A stretch of 64,000 bases of DNA, taken from contig NZ_RXFS01000003.1 of the NCBI RefSeq assembly GCF_003952185.1, forward strand, positions 310,001 through 374,000, read 5' to 3'. The stretch is from Variovorax sp. 679 (GTDB lineage: Bacteria > Pseudomonadota > Gammaproteobacteria > Burkholderiales > Burkholderiaceae_C). Under the pieces are notes generated by a model, which made no database searches, was not told the origin of the DNA, and worked only from the letters and a program-made list of their open reading frames with translations. This document shows, piece after piece, positions 34,953-42,181 of this stretch (its first letter is position 1; each line of letters opens with the position of its first letter). Both the position numbers and the translations under genes were made by a program.

Positions 34953-34992
34953 GCAAAAAAAAACCGCCGGGGCTCAGGGCACCGGCGGTTTT
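34953..34992 (-). terminator. Attenuator terminator in the aroG leader
   Basis: On the minus strand, AAAACCGCCGG pairs with CCGGCGGTTTT around an 11-nt loop and is followed by a long T run. It lies 43 bp upstream of the aroG start, inside its leader, so it must be read through for expression. The left arm (CCGCCGG, plus-strand 34982-34988) can pair instead with CCGGCGG in the leader-peptide region (plus-strand 35031-35037). Confidence 0.88.
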
Positions 34993-35011
34993 GGGAGGGT
35001 GTTCGTTTGCT

Positions 35012-35086
35012 TTACGCGCTCGCCTCTCGTCCGCCGGAAACCGGGAACCAAAAGTAGGCAAAGAAATAAGCGCGGAGGGCGGACAT
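35012..35086 (-). CDS. aroG leader peptide (attenuation), 24 residues
   Basis: A 24-codon reading frame runs from an ATG at 35086 to a TAA at 35012. Its codons 7-14 read Tyr-Phe-Phe-Ala-Tyr-Phe-Trp-Phe, seven aromatic residues out of eight. It ends 20 nt before the terminator hairpin. The codons just after the aromatic run contain CCGGCGG (plus-strand 35031-35037), identical to the terminator's right arm and able to pair with its left arm as an antiterminator. A ribosome stalled on the aromatic codons would expose it; one reaching the stop would cover it. There is no clear Shine-Dalgarno sequence. A possible promoter (TTGACC, 17-19 bp, GCTACA/TACATT) starts transcription very close to the ATG. 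Confidence 0.8.
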   Translation of the reverse strand: MSALRAYFFAYFWFPVSGGREASA

Positions 35087-35111
35087 GTGGGCGGAATGTA
35101 GCACGGAAAGC

Positions 35112-35136
35112 AAAAACCCGGTCAAGCGACCGGGGC
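35112..35136 (-). terminator. Terminator after the SmpA/OmlA-like lipoprotein gene
   Basis: On the minus strand CCCGGTC-GCTT-GACCGGG is followed by TTTTTG. A 7-bp stem with a 5-T tail, 10 bp after the stop at 35146. The TTGACC inside its 3' arm could double as the -35 box of the aroG leader promoter. Confidence 0.8.
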
Positions 35137-35145
35137 TGGCGTTGT

Positions 35146-35679
35146 TTACCGGTAGCCCGATTCGTTGGCGTTGTGGATGATCCAGATCAGGTTGCCGCTC
35201 GAGAAATCGCCCATCCCGCCACCCGCGAAGATCAGGCGCCCTTGGCCCTTGTAGGTCATCTCGAAACGGTGGCGGTCGCTGCCGAAATAGAAGGGAATGA
35301 AGGCCTTGCCCGTCACGTAGGCGCCCTGGTCGGTGGGCTGGCCCGCGAGGTCGGTGACCTGCCGGGCGCTCATGCCGATCTGCAGGCGTGCGAACTTGCT
35401 GTTGCGCGCCGGATTGCCGGTGATCTCGCCTTCGTAGCCATTCAGGCCCTTGACCGTCTTGCCGCTGCCAGCCTCGACCTTGGACGAATCGGTCACGTTG
35501 CCCTGGGCGTCCATGCCGGCCTTGGCACCGCCGCGCGCGGCGGGTGCCGGAGCGGCGGCCGCGGGCGCCGCCTCGGGCTGGCTGCCCGAGCCGCCGCGGG
35601 ATGCGCAACCGGCAGTGGCCAGCGCCACTACGGCGGTCACAGCCCACAGCACGGCAGGCGAATTGATCCTGTTCCCCAT
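35146..35679 (-). CDS. Lipoprotein with BamE/SmpA-like C-terminal fold
   Basis: This 177-residue lipoprotein has an N-terminal hydrophobic segment ending in a lipobox (ATAGC) and an Ala/Pro/Gly-rich spacer. The C-terminal part (about 90-177) has the pattern FARLQIGMSARQVTDLAGQPTD, the helix start seen in BamE/SmpA-OmlA domains, then beta-strand text RFEMTYKGQGRLIFAGG. An Asp-rich calcium-like loop is absent. Its exact role in the outer membrane is unknown. Start at 35679, preceded by AGGAGC. It has its own terminator and lies between aroG and tldD on the same strand. Confidence 0.8.
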   Translation of the reverse strand: MGNRINSPAVLWAVTAVVALATAGCASRGGSGSQPEAAPAAAAPAPAARGGAKAGMDAQGNVTDSSKVEAGSGKTVKGLNGYEGEITGNPARNSKFARLQIGMSARQVTDLAGQPTDQGAYVTGKAFIPFYFGSDRHRFEMTYKGQGRLIFAGGGMGDFSSGNLIWIIHNANESGYR

Positions 35680-35760
35680 CGAGATGCTCCTTGAACTTGT
35701 CGTTCGCAAAAGGAGCGCAGCTTAGCAACCGAAAGAAACAATCGACAAGTGCCGAAAGTC

Positions 35761-37221
35761 CTAAGCCGTTCCACCTACAGTCAGGCCGTCGATGCGCAGG
35801 GTGGGCTGGCCGACGCCGACCGGCACGCTCTGGCCTTCCTTGCCGCAGGTGCCGACGCCGGAGTCGAGCGCCATGTCGTTGCCGATCATGGTCACGCGGG
35901 TGAGCGCGTCGGGGCCGTTGCCCACGATGGTCGCACCCTTCACCGGGTACTGGATCTTGCCGTTCTCGACCCAATAGGCCTCGCTGGCCGAGAACACGAA
36001 CTTGCCGCTCGTGATGTCGACCTGTCCGCCGCCGAAGTTGGTGGCGTAGAGGCCCTTCTTGATGCTGGCGACGATTTCCTCCGGCTGCTTGTCGCCGCCG
36101 AGCATGTAGGTGTTGGTCATGCGCGGCATCGGCACGTGCGCGTAACTCTCGCGGCGGCCGTTGCCGGTGGGCTTGACCTTCATGAGGCGCGCATTGAGCG
36201 CGTCCTGGATGTAGCCCTTGAGGATGCCGTCCTCGATCAGCACGTTGCGCTGGCTGGCGTTGCCCTCGTCGTCGACGTTGAGCGAGCCGCGGCGGTCGGC
36301 GATGGTGCCGTCGTCGAGCACCGTCACGCCCTTGGCCGCCACGCGCTGGCCGATGCGGCCCGAGAACGCGCTCGAGCCCTTGCGATTGAAGTCACCCTCG
36401 AGCCCGTGGCCGATGGCTTCGTGCAACAGGATACCGGGCCAGCCGGAGCCGAGCACCACGGTCATTTCGCCTGCCGGCGCCGGACGTGCGTCGAGGTTGG
36501 TCAGGGCGGCCTTCACGGCGTGGTCGACGTATTCGGCGATCTGCTCGTCCGTGAAATAGGCCAGGCCGAAGCGCCCACCGCCACCGCCGGAGCCGATTTC
36601 GCGGCGGCCGTTCTGCTCGGCGATCACGGTGACCGACAGGCGCACCAGGGGCCGCACGTCGGCGGCCAGCGTGCCGTCTGCCCGAGCCACGAGCACCACG
36701 TCGTACTCGCTGGCCAGGCCCGCCATCACCTGCGCCACGCGCGGGTCGCGCGAGCGGGCGAGCTTCTCGACCTTCTCGAGCAGCTTCACCTTGGCGGTGC
36801 TGTCGAGCGTGGAAATGGGGTCGATGCCCTGGTAGAGCGAGCGGCTGGAGGCGATCTTGCGCGCCGCCGTCTTCACGCGGCCGGTGCGGCCGGCGGAGGA
36901 AATCGAGCGAACGGTGCGTGCCGCATCGAGCAGCGAGGCCTCTGAAATGTCGTCCGAATAGGCAAAGGCGGTTTTCTCGCCGCTGACCGCGCGCACGCCG
37001 ACACCCTGGTCGATGCTGAAGCTGCCGGTCTTGACGATGCCCTCCTCGAGGCTCCAGCCCTCGCTGCGGGTGTACTGGAAATACAGGTCGGCGTCGTCCA
37101 CCCGGTGTGCGGTGATCTCGGCCAGGGCCTTGCTCAGGTGCGATTCGTCGAGGCCGAACGGCGTGAGAAGGAGCTGTTGCGCCGTGGCGAGGCGCTCGAT
37201 GGTGGGTTCGCGGGAGATCAT
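35761..37221 (-). CDS. tldD: Metalloprotease TldD
   Basis: TldD forms the zinc protease TldD/TldE that trims peptide antibiotics and helps process unfolded peptides. The 486-residue product has the zinc motif HEAIGHGLEGD, the region NRKGSSAFSGRIGQ and the C-terminal GNGPDALTRVTMIGNDMALDSGVGTCGKEGQ, all diagnostic. The start is set at 37221 (MISREPT); an ATG three codons upstream (37230) is equally open. The partner tldE (pmbA) is not in the window. It is preceded by rodA with 56 bp between, on the same strand. Confidence 0.95.
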   Translation of the reverse strand: MISREPTIERLATAQQLLLTPFGLDESHLSKALAEITAHRVDDADLYFQYTRSEGWSLEEGIVKTGSFSIDQGVGVRAVSGEKTAFAYSDDISEASLLDAARTVRSISSAGRTGRVKTAARKIASSRSLYQGIDPISTLDSTAKVKLLEKVEKLARSRDPRVAQVMAGLASEYDVVLVARADGTLAADVRPLVRLSVTVIAEQNGRREIGSGGGGGRFGLAYFTDEQIAEYVDHAVKAALTNLDARPAPAGEMTVVLGSGWPGILLHEAIGHGLEGDFNRKGSSAFSGRIGQRVAAKGVTVLDDGTIADRRGSLNVDDEGNASQRNVLIEDGILKGYIQDALNARLMKVKPTGNGRRESYAHVPMPRMTNTYMLGGDKQPEEIVASIKKGLYATNFGGGQVDITSGKFVFSASEAYWVENGKIQYPVKGATIVGNGPDALTRVTMIGNDMALDSGVGTCGKEGQSVPVGVGQPTLRIDGLTVGGTA

Positions 37222-37277
37222 GATCGCCATTCTAGGCAGCCGCCCTCTTCCGCGCTGCCCCGAAGGGCACTCGGGCG

Positions 37278-38432
37278 CTAGTTCTGGGCGAGCTTCCTCG
37301 CCCTGGCGATCGACATCAGGATGCCCAGCCCCAGCCCCAGCGTCACCATCGCGGTGCCGCCATAGCTGATGAATGGCAGCGGCACGCCCACCACCGGCAG
37401 GATGCCGCTCACCATGCCCATGTTCACGAAGGCGTAGGTGAAGAAGATCATCGTCACCGCCCCCGCCAGCAGGCGCGAGAACAGGGTTCCCGCATTGGCC
37501 GCAATGACCAGCCCCCGGAAGATCAGCAGGATGAAGGCCGAGATCAGCGCCAGGTTGCCCATGAGCCCGAATTCCTCGGAATAGGCGGCAAAGATGAAGT
37601 CGGTGGTGCGCTCGGGAATGAATTCGAGGTGCGTCTGCGTGCCCTGCATGAAGCCCTTGCCGCCCACCCCGCCCGAACCGATGGCGATCATCCCCTGGAT
37701 GATGTGGAAGCCCTTGCCCAGCGGATCCTTGGTCGGGTCGAGCAGCGTGCACACGCGCTGCTTCTGGTAGTCGTGCAGCACGCGCCAGTCGACCCCGTCG
37801 GCACACAGCCTCGACTCGAAACTCACGATCAGCGTGATGGCCACGGCGCCGATCACCACCGGCGGCACGATCAGCTTCCACGGCAGCCCCGCGAAGAAGA
37901 TCACCGACAGCCCCGCCGCCAGCACCAGCAGCGAGGTGCCCAGGTCGGGCTGCTTCATGATGAGCCCCACCGGCACAGCCAGCAGCATCGTCGCCACCAC
38001 GAAGTCGAGCGGCCGCAACTGGCCTTCGCGCCGCTGGAACCACCAGGCCAGCATCAGCGGCATGGCGATCTTCAGGATTTCGCTGGGCTGGATGACCACG
38101 CCCACGTTGATCCAGCGCTGGGCGCCCTTCTTGGTGATGCCGAACAGCGCCACCGCCACCAGCAGCGCCACGCCCATCGTGTAGAGCGGCACCGCGGCCA
38201 GCATCAGCCGCTGCGGCGGCACCTGCGCCACCACGAACATGATGAAACCGGCCAGCAGCATGTTGCGGCCATGGTCGACGAAACGGGTTCCGTGGTCGTA
38301 ACCCGAGGAATACATGGTCAGCAGCCCGGCGAAGGCGAGCAGCAGGACGGCAAAGGCCAGGAAGCCGTCGAAGCCCTGGAAGATGGGCGCAATTCGACGC
38401 GCCAGGGAGGGCTGATTGAACACGGCGGACAT
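37278..38432 (-). CDS. rodA: Peptidoglycan glycosyltransferase RodA
   Basis: RodA is a SEDS-family polymerase of lipid II that builds the lateral wall of rods. The 384-residue protein has about ten transmembrane helices and a long periplasmic loop between helices 7 and 8 region carrying the conserved Asp-type residues of SEDS enzymes (DPTKDPLGKGFHIIQGMIAIGSGG). The text GMVSGILPVVGVPLPFISYGGTAMVTLG near the C-terminus is typical of RodA. It is 32 bp downstream of a histidine kinase gene and on the same strand. Its usual partners mreBCD and mrdA (PBP2) are not immediately upstream. Confidence 0.95.
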   Translation of the reverse strand: MSAVFNQPSLARRIAPIFQGFDGFLAFAVLLLAFAGLLTMYSSGYDHGTRFVDHGRNMLLAGFIMFVVAQVPPQRLMLAAVPLYTMGVALLVAVALFGITKKGAQRWINVGVVIQPSEILKIAMPLMLAWWFQRREGQLRPLDFVVATMLLAVPVGLIMKQPDLGTSLLVLAAGLSVIFFAGLPWKLIVPPVVIGAVAITLIVSFESRLCADGVDWRVLHDYQKQRVCTLLDPTKDPLGKGFHIIQGMIAIGSGGVGGKGFMQGTQTHLEFIPERTTDFIFAAYSEEFGLMGNLALISAFILLIFRGLVIAANAGTLFSRLLAGAVTMIFFTYAFVNMGMVSGILPVVGVPLPFISYGGTAMVTLGLGLGILMSIARARKLAQN

Positions 38433-38464
38433 GGAGGCGGATTATCCCAGCCCCGCCAACCGCC

Positions 38465-40312
38465 TCAATCGAATTCGAGCTGAACGACCGTGCGCCCGGG
38501 TCGGCTTTCGACCGTCAACCGGGCCCCGATGGCCCCCGAGCGCTCCGACAGCGACCGCGGCATGTGCTTGGCGGTGTCGAAGCCCTTGCCGTTGTCGATC
38601 ACCCGCAGCTGCACCGTCTTGCCCTGCATGCCGGCCTCGAAGCGAAGCACGGTGGCCTCGGCGTGCTGCAGCACGTTGGAGATGGCCTCGAACAGCAGGA
38701 ACTGCAGCTGCCGCATGCCGTGCGCGTCGAGCCCGGCCACCGGCTCCACCTCGTCCACAGCCCATTCGAACTCGATGCCGGCGGACGCCAGGCGGGGTTC
38801 CAGCCGGTAGCGCGCGGCCGCGAGCAGCGCCCCCACGTCGCCCGGCGGCAGGTGGATGGAATCGATCTGCAGCTTGAGCTGGTCCAGCGAGTCGCGCAGC
38901 GTGCGCAGCAGGTCGCCCGAGCTGCTCTGGCCCGACTGAAGCTGGCGGATCGCCGAACTGATGTGCGAGCCCACGCCGTCGTGCATCTCGCGCAGGATGC
39001 GTTCGCGCTCGTGGGTGCGTGCCTGGACCTGCGCCGCGGCCTCCAGCTCGGCATAGGTGGCTGCCAGCTCGCGCTCGCGCTGGGCCACCCGCTCGGCCAG
39101 GGCCGCGACGGAGCCCCGCGCCTCCACGGTCGCCGCGCGGAAGCGCCGCAACACGATCAGGAGCAGCACCGCGCCGAAGAACACCGACGAATAGCGCACC
39201 CAGGTGGTCTCGCCGTAAGCGTCGCTCAGGCGGATCACAAGCCAGTCGCGCGCGCCGAAGGCCACGGTGACCAGTGCCGCGCCGGCCATCAGCAGGCGGT
39301 CGTCGCTCGGGCTGCGCAGCGTGGCGACGGCGAAAGCGCCGACGAAGGCGGCGACGAACACGAGCTCGACGGCGAGCCAGCCGGTGAACCACGCCGGCTC
39401 GTCCCGCTGCAGCGACAGCGCGCTGAACAGCACCGTTCCGGCCACGATGCCCGCCACCGACCAGCGCACCCAGAGGTAGCGCCGCTCGTTCGCCCAACCC
39501 GCGAGGTGGCAGACGAACATCATGGAGGCAGCCACCCAGCCGGCATAGCAGGCAGCCATCAGCACGCCCCACGACCCCCAGGACAACGGCGGCTCGGCGA
39601 CCAGCCCGTCGGCCATGCGCGCCGCCCAGAAGAATGCCGCCAGCGCGGCCCAGAAGTAGATGCCCACGCGCCGCTGCACGCCGCCGGCGTCGACATCGAG
39701 CTGCGTGAGCCACAGTGCCAGCGCAATGCCGCCGACGATCAGGCTGAAGGCCATCAGCAGCACCGAGCCGGTGAAACGCCATGCGTTGGCGCTCTCGAAG
39801 AGCTCATTGCGCACCACCGCGGCCGGTCCGATGACCACCTGCGACAGCCCCGCGAGGCGGGCGGTGTCGGCGTGCAGGCGGATCTGCAGCAGGTTGTCGC
39901 CCTTGCGCAGCAGCTTGCCGGGCACGGGCACGTAGATGGGCGCCTTGGCGTAGTCGGCGCCGTTGCCGCGCGTCAGGTCGCCGTAGACCTGCAGCAGCGC
40001 GTCGTTGAGCTGCACCTCGAAGACGTTGCCGGCGCGCGGGATGAAGATGCCCCACGGCGTCTCGGGCTCGGCTTCGAGCGTGAACGGCAGGTCGAAGCTG
40101 GCTTCGCCGGGCCGCCCGCCGTGCTGGCGATCCCAATGGTAGGAAAGCTCGACCGGCCCGGTGCGCGTGACGCCGTCGACGGTGGTCGTCACGGTGCCCT
40201 GCCGCAGCTCGATCGGCGCCTCGGAAACGGCGGCCGCGCCGGAAACGCCTGCGATGCCCATCAGGAGCATCGCCAGCCACGGCATCACCAGCGACACCCA
40301 GTTCTGTCGCAT
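38465..40312 (-). CDS. Membrane sensor histidine kinase with 7TM-type input (NarL/DesK-type catalytic core)
   Basis: This 615-residue sensor has an N-terminal signal-like helix, a periplasmic beta-rich domain of about 150 residues, then about seven transmembrane helices (200-390). The sensory part fits a 7TMR-DISM-like layout. The C-terminal half holds a coiled linker (RVAQRERELAATYAELEAAAQVQ), a HisKA_3-type dimerisation helix with the phospho-histidine in REMHDGVGSHISSAI, and an ATPase domain (NVLQHAEAT, DNGKGF). It is followed by a NarL-type response regulator gene, with the kinase stop far downstream. The stop of the regulator is 7 bp from the kinase start. Signal unknown. Confidence 0.88.
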   Translation of the reverse strand: MRQNWVSLVMPWLAMLLMGIAGVSGAAAVSEAPIELRQGTVTTTVDGVTRTGPVELSYHWDRQHGGRPGEASFDLPFTLEAEPETPWGIFIPRAGNVFEVQLNDALLQVYGDLTRGNGADYAKAPIYVPVPGKLLRKGDNLLQIRLHADTARLAGLSQVVIGPAAVVRNELFESANAWRFTGSVLLMAFSLIVGGIALALWLTQLDVDAGGVQRRVGIYFWAALAAFFWAARMADGLVAEPPLSWGSWGVLMAACYAGWVAASMMFVCHLAGWANERRYLWVRWSVAGIVAGTVLFSALSLQRDEPAWFTGWLAVELVFVAAFVGAFAVATLRSPSDDRLLMAGAALVTVAFGARDWLVIRLSDAYGETTWVRYSSVFFGAVLLLIVLRRFRAATVEARGSVAALAERVAQRERELAATYAELEAAAQVQARTHERERILREMHDGVGSHISSAIRQLQSGQSSSGDLLRTLRDSLDQLKLQIDSIHLPPGDVGALLAAARYRLEPRLASAGIEFEWAVDEVEPVAGLDAHGMRQLQFLLFEAISNVLQHAEATVLRFEAGMQGKTVQLRVIDNGKGFDTAKHMPRSLSERSGAIGARLTVESRPGRTVVQLEFD

Positions 40313-40318
40313 CTGCGC

Positions 40319-41053
40319 TCAGCCCGGATGAGACAACAGGCCGAGACGCGTCGCCTCGAAGACCGCTTCGCTCTTGGAATGCACGGCGAGCTTTCCGTAG
40401 AGGTTCTTGATGTGGGTCTGCACCGTGTGCACGCTCAGGCCCTTGAGCCGGGCGATCTCCGCATAGGAAAAACCGCGCGCGATCAGCGTCAGCACCTCGT
40501 GCTCGCGCGCCGACAGCAGGCCGCGGTCGGCTTCTTCCGCGGCCGCCTCGGGCGTTGCGCCCGGCGTCGTGCCGGGGGGCGCCGCCGTCTGCAGGCTGCG
40601 GTACTTCGCGAGCACGCGCCGCGCGATCATGGGCGAGATCGGCGAGGCGCCGGCCTTCATCTCGACGATGGTCTGCGCGATGTCCTCCGGCGCGGCGTCC
40701 TTGTGGATGTAGCCCACGGCGCCCGCCTCGATGCTGGCGAGAACGTTTTCCTCGTCGCCGAATACCGAAACGACGAGCGGCTCGCAGCCGGGAAAGCGCG
40801 ACACGGCGTCGCGGATCACGTCGAGGCCCGTGCCGTCCGGCATGCCGAGGTCGACCAGGAGCACGTCGGGAATGGTGGTGGTACGAGACAGCCAGCCCAG
40901 CGCTTCCTGCACGGTGCCCGCGCTGCCGAGCCAGAAAAGGCGGGGGCTGCGCTGCACGCTTGCCTCGAAAAAGGCGCGCGCGCGGCTATCGTCTTCGACG
41001 ACGAGCACACCCCAGCGGCGTAGCGTCGCGTCGTCCTGAGCCTCAATGTTCAT
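40319..41053 (-). CDS. Response regulator, NarL/FixJ type
   Basis: This 244-residue regulator has a receiver domain with an acidic pair (VVEDDSR), phospho-Asp in LLVDLGMPDG and the conserved Lys in GYIHKDAAPEDI. A linker follows, then a C-terminal LuxR-type helix-turn-helix (LSAREHEVLTLIARGFSYAEIARLKG then VHTVQTHIKNLYGKL). It immediately precedes the sensor kinase gene in the same transcript and is its probable partner. The start at 41053 gives MNIEAQDD; upstream in-frame starts would run into intergenic repeats of GC. Target genes unknown. Confidence 0.92.
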   Translation of the reverse strand: MNIEAQDDATLRRWGVLVVEDDSRARAFFEASVQRSPRLFWLGSAGTVQEALGWLSRTTTIPDVLLVDLGMPDGTGLDVIRDAVSRFPGCEPLVVSVFGDEENVLASIEAGAVGYIHKDAAPEDIAQTIVEMKAGASPISPMIARRVLAKYRSLQTAAPPGTTPGATPEAAAEEADRGLLSAREHEVLTLIARGFSYAEIARLKGLSVHTVQTHIKNLYGKLAVHSKSEAVFEATRLGLLSHPG

Positions 41054-41332
41054 CCTCCGAGCATAAGCCTCGGCGAGCATGGGGAATCCATGTGCACATC
41101 CCTCGTTCATGGGATATGTGCGAGCGCGGGCTTGCCTGAAACTCTGGCCGCTTTTTTCCGGGCGGTTTCTCCCCTGTCCGCGCGGACGAAGTAACCGGAA
41201 CGTAGGCGGTTCGCACGGCGCGCGAACGAAGTCTGAATACTTTCGAATTCCAGATACGTGACGCGCCCCGAACCGGGGCACATGGAATGCCGGTGCACCC
41301 CGGGGACTCGGTGGGCCGCGGCTCCATCGAAG
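41054..41332. other. Intergenic segment before the 41333 hairpin; possible sRNA region
   Basis: No convincing protein gene. It holds a short hairpin, GCCCCG-AAC-CGGGGC (41265-41279), and ends in a terminator-like stem-loop at 41333-41353. A T/A-rich stretch (CTTTCGAATTCCAGATACG, about 41239-41257) could be a promoter for a small plus-strand RNA. Evidence is weak. Confidence 0.3.
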
Positions 41333-41353
41333 AACCCGCCCAGCCGGGTTTTT
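41333..41353 (+). terminator. Terminator-like hairpin in the gap before the YqiA-like gene
   Basis: AACCCG (41333-41338) pairs with CGGGTT (41345-41350) around 6 nt, followed by TTT. Because no plus-strand gene precedes it, it may end a small RNA transcribed from this gap. Confidence 0.5.
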
Positions 41354-41414
41354 GTATGTTGGAGGCGGCCTCGCGAGAACAGACCTCATGCAGAATTACC
41401 CGTTCCCGGCAAGC

Positions 41415-41435
41415 GAGGTGCGGCCGCCGCACCTC
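41415..41435. repeat. Perfect inverted repeat upstream of the YqiA-like gene
   Basis: GAGGTGCGG and CCGCACCTC flank 3 nt, followed after five bases by TTTT. It could be an operator, or a leader hairpin 15 bp before the ATG at 41451. Confidence 0.45.
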
Positions 41436-41450
41436 CCGTCTTTTCCTCGC

Positions 41451-42044
41451 ATGGATCCGCAAACAACCCACCTGCTCTACCTGCACGGCTTCCGCTCTTC
41501 GCCTCGCTCGACCAAGGCCCGGATCGTCGCGGACCGCGTCGCACGGCGTCATCCGAACCTGCAGTGGTGGTGTCCGCAGCTGCCGCCGTCGCCGCACGAC
41601 GCCATCGACATGGTGATGAAGGGCATCGCGCACTGGCCGCGCAAGTCGATGGCGGTGGTGGGTTCCTCGCTCGGCGGCTACTACGCCACCTACGTCGCCG
41701 GCATGACGCGCTGCCGCGCGGTGCTGCTCAATCCGGCCGTGCACCCTGCGCGCGATCTCATGCGCTACATCGGCGACCAGACCGCCTGGCACGACCCGGC
41801 CGAGCATTTCTATTTCCGTCCCGAGTACATCCACGAGCTTCGCGCGATGGAAGTCGGCCCGCTCACGCGGCCCGAGCGCGTGTTCGCCATCATCGCTAAG
41901 GGCGACGAGGCGCTCGACTGGCACGAGATGTCCGCGCGCTACCCCGACAGCAACATCAAGCTGCTCGAAGGCGGCGACCATGCTCTTTCCGATTTCGAGA
42001 AGGCCCATCTCGACGACGTGATGGCCTTCATCAACCCCATCTAG
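41451..42044 (+). CDS. YqiA/YcfP-like alpha/beta-hydrolase esterase
   Basis: This 197-residue alpha/beta-hydrolase has LLYLHGFRSSPRSTKA (oxyanion-side HG), the nucleophile elbow GSSLGG, the later Asp region AKGDEALDW and a C-terminal catalytic His in EGGDHALSDF. These match the YqiA/UPF0227 small esterase family. The start at 41451 gives MDPQTTHLLYLHG, the normal family start; two in-frame ATGs 33 and 21 codons upstream would add an unconserved tail. A hairpin lies just upstream. Substrate unknown. It is followed by a REP-like repeat and the RNase II-family gene. Confidence 0.85.
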   Translation: MDPQTTHLLYLHGFRSSPRSTKARIVADRVARRHPNLQWWCPQLPPSPHDAIDMVMKGIAHWPRKSMAVVGSSLGGYYATYVAGMTRCRAVLLNPAVHPARDLMRYIGDQTAWHDPAEHFYFRPEYIHELRAMEVGPLTRPERVFAIIAKGDEALDWHEMSARYPDSNIKLLEGGDHALSDFEKAHLDDVMAFINPI

Positions 42045-42048
42045 GCAC

Positions 42049-42133
42049 ACCCCCAGGCTTCGCGCACTTCGTGTCGCTGCGCCGCCCCCTCGCAGGGGGC
42101 GACACCTGCGGCCCGGCAAAGCCGGTTCCGCGG
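42049..42133. repeat. REP-like intergenic repeat, copy A
   Basis: About 85 bp with the core ACCCCCAGGCTTCGCGCACT, then TTCGTGTCGCTG, a C/G-rich hairpin (CCCCCT...AGGGGGC) and the end GCCGGTTCCGCGG. Related to copies at 49061-49248 (plus orientation, two copies) and 56864-56947 (inverted). It fills the gap before the RNase II-family gene. Confidence 0.85.
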
Positions 42134-42181
42134 CGTCCCTTGAATGGGAGCGCGCCGGTTTCTGCGTGGGACAATCGAGGG

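Noticed and set aside
41352..41450. Upstream in-frame ATGs for the YqiA-like esterase
   Set aside because: They add an unconserved stretch that contains a hairpin; the start at 41451 matches the usual family N-terminus. Not fully excluded.
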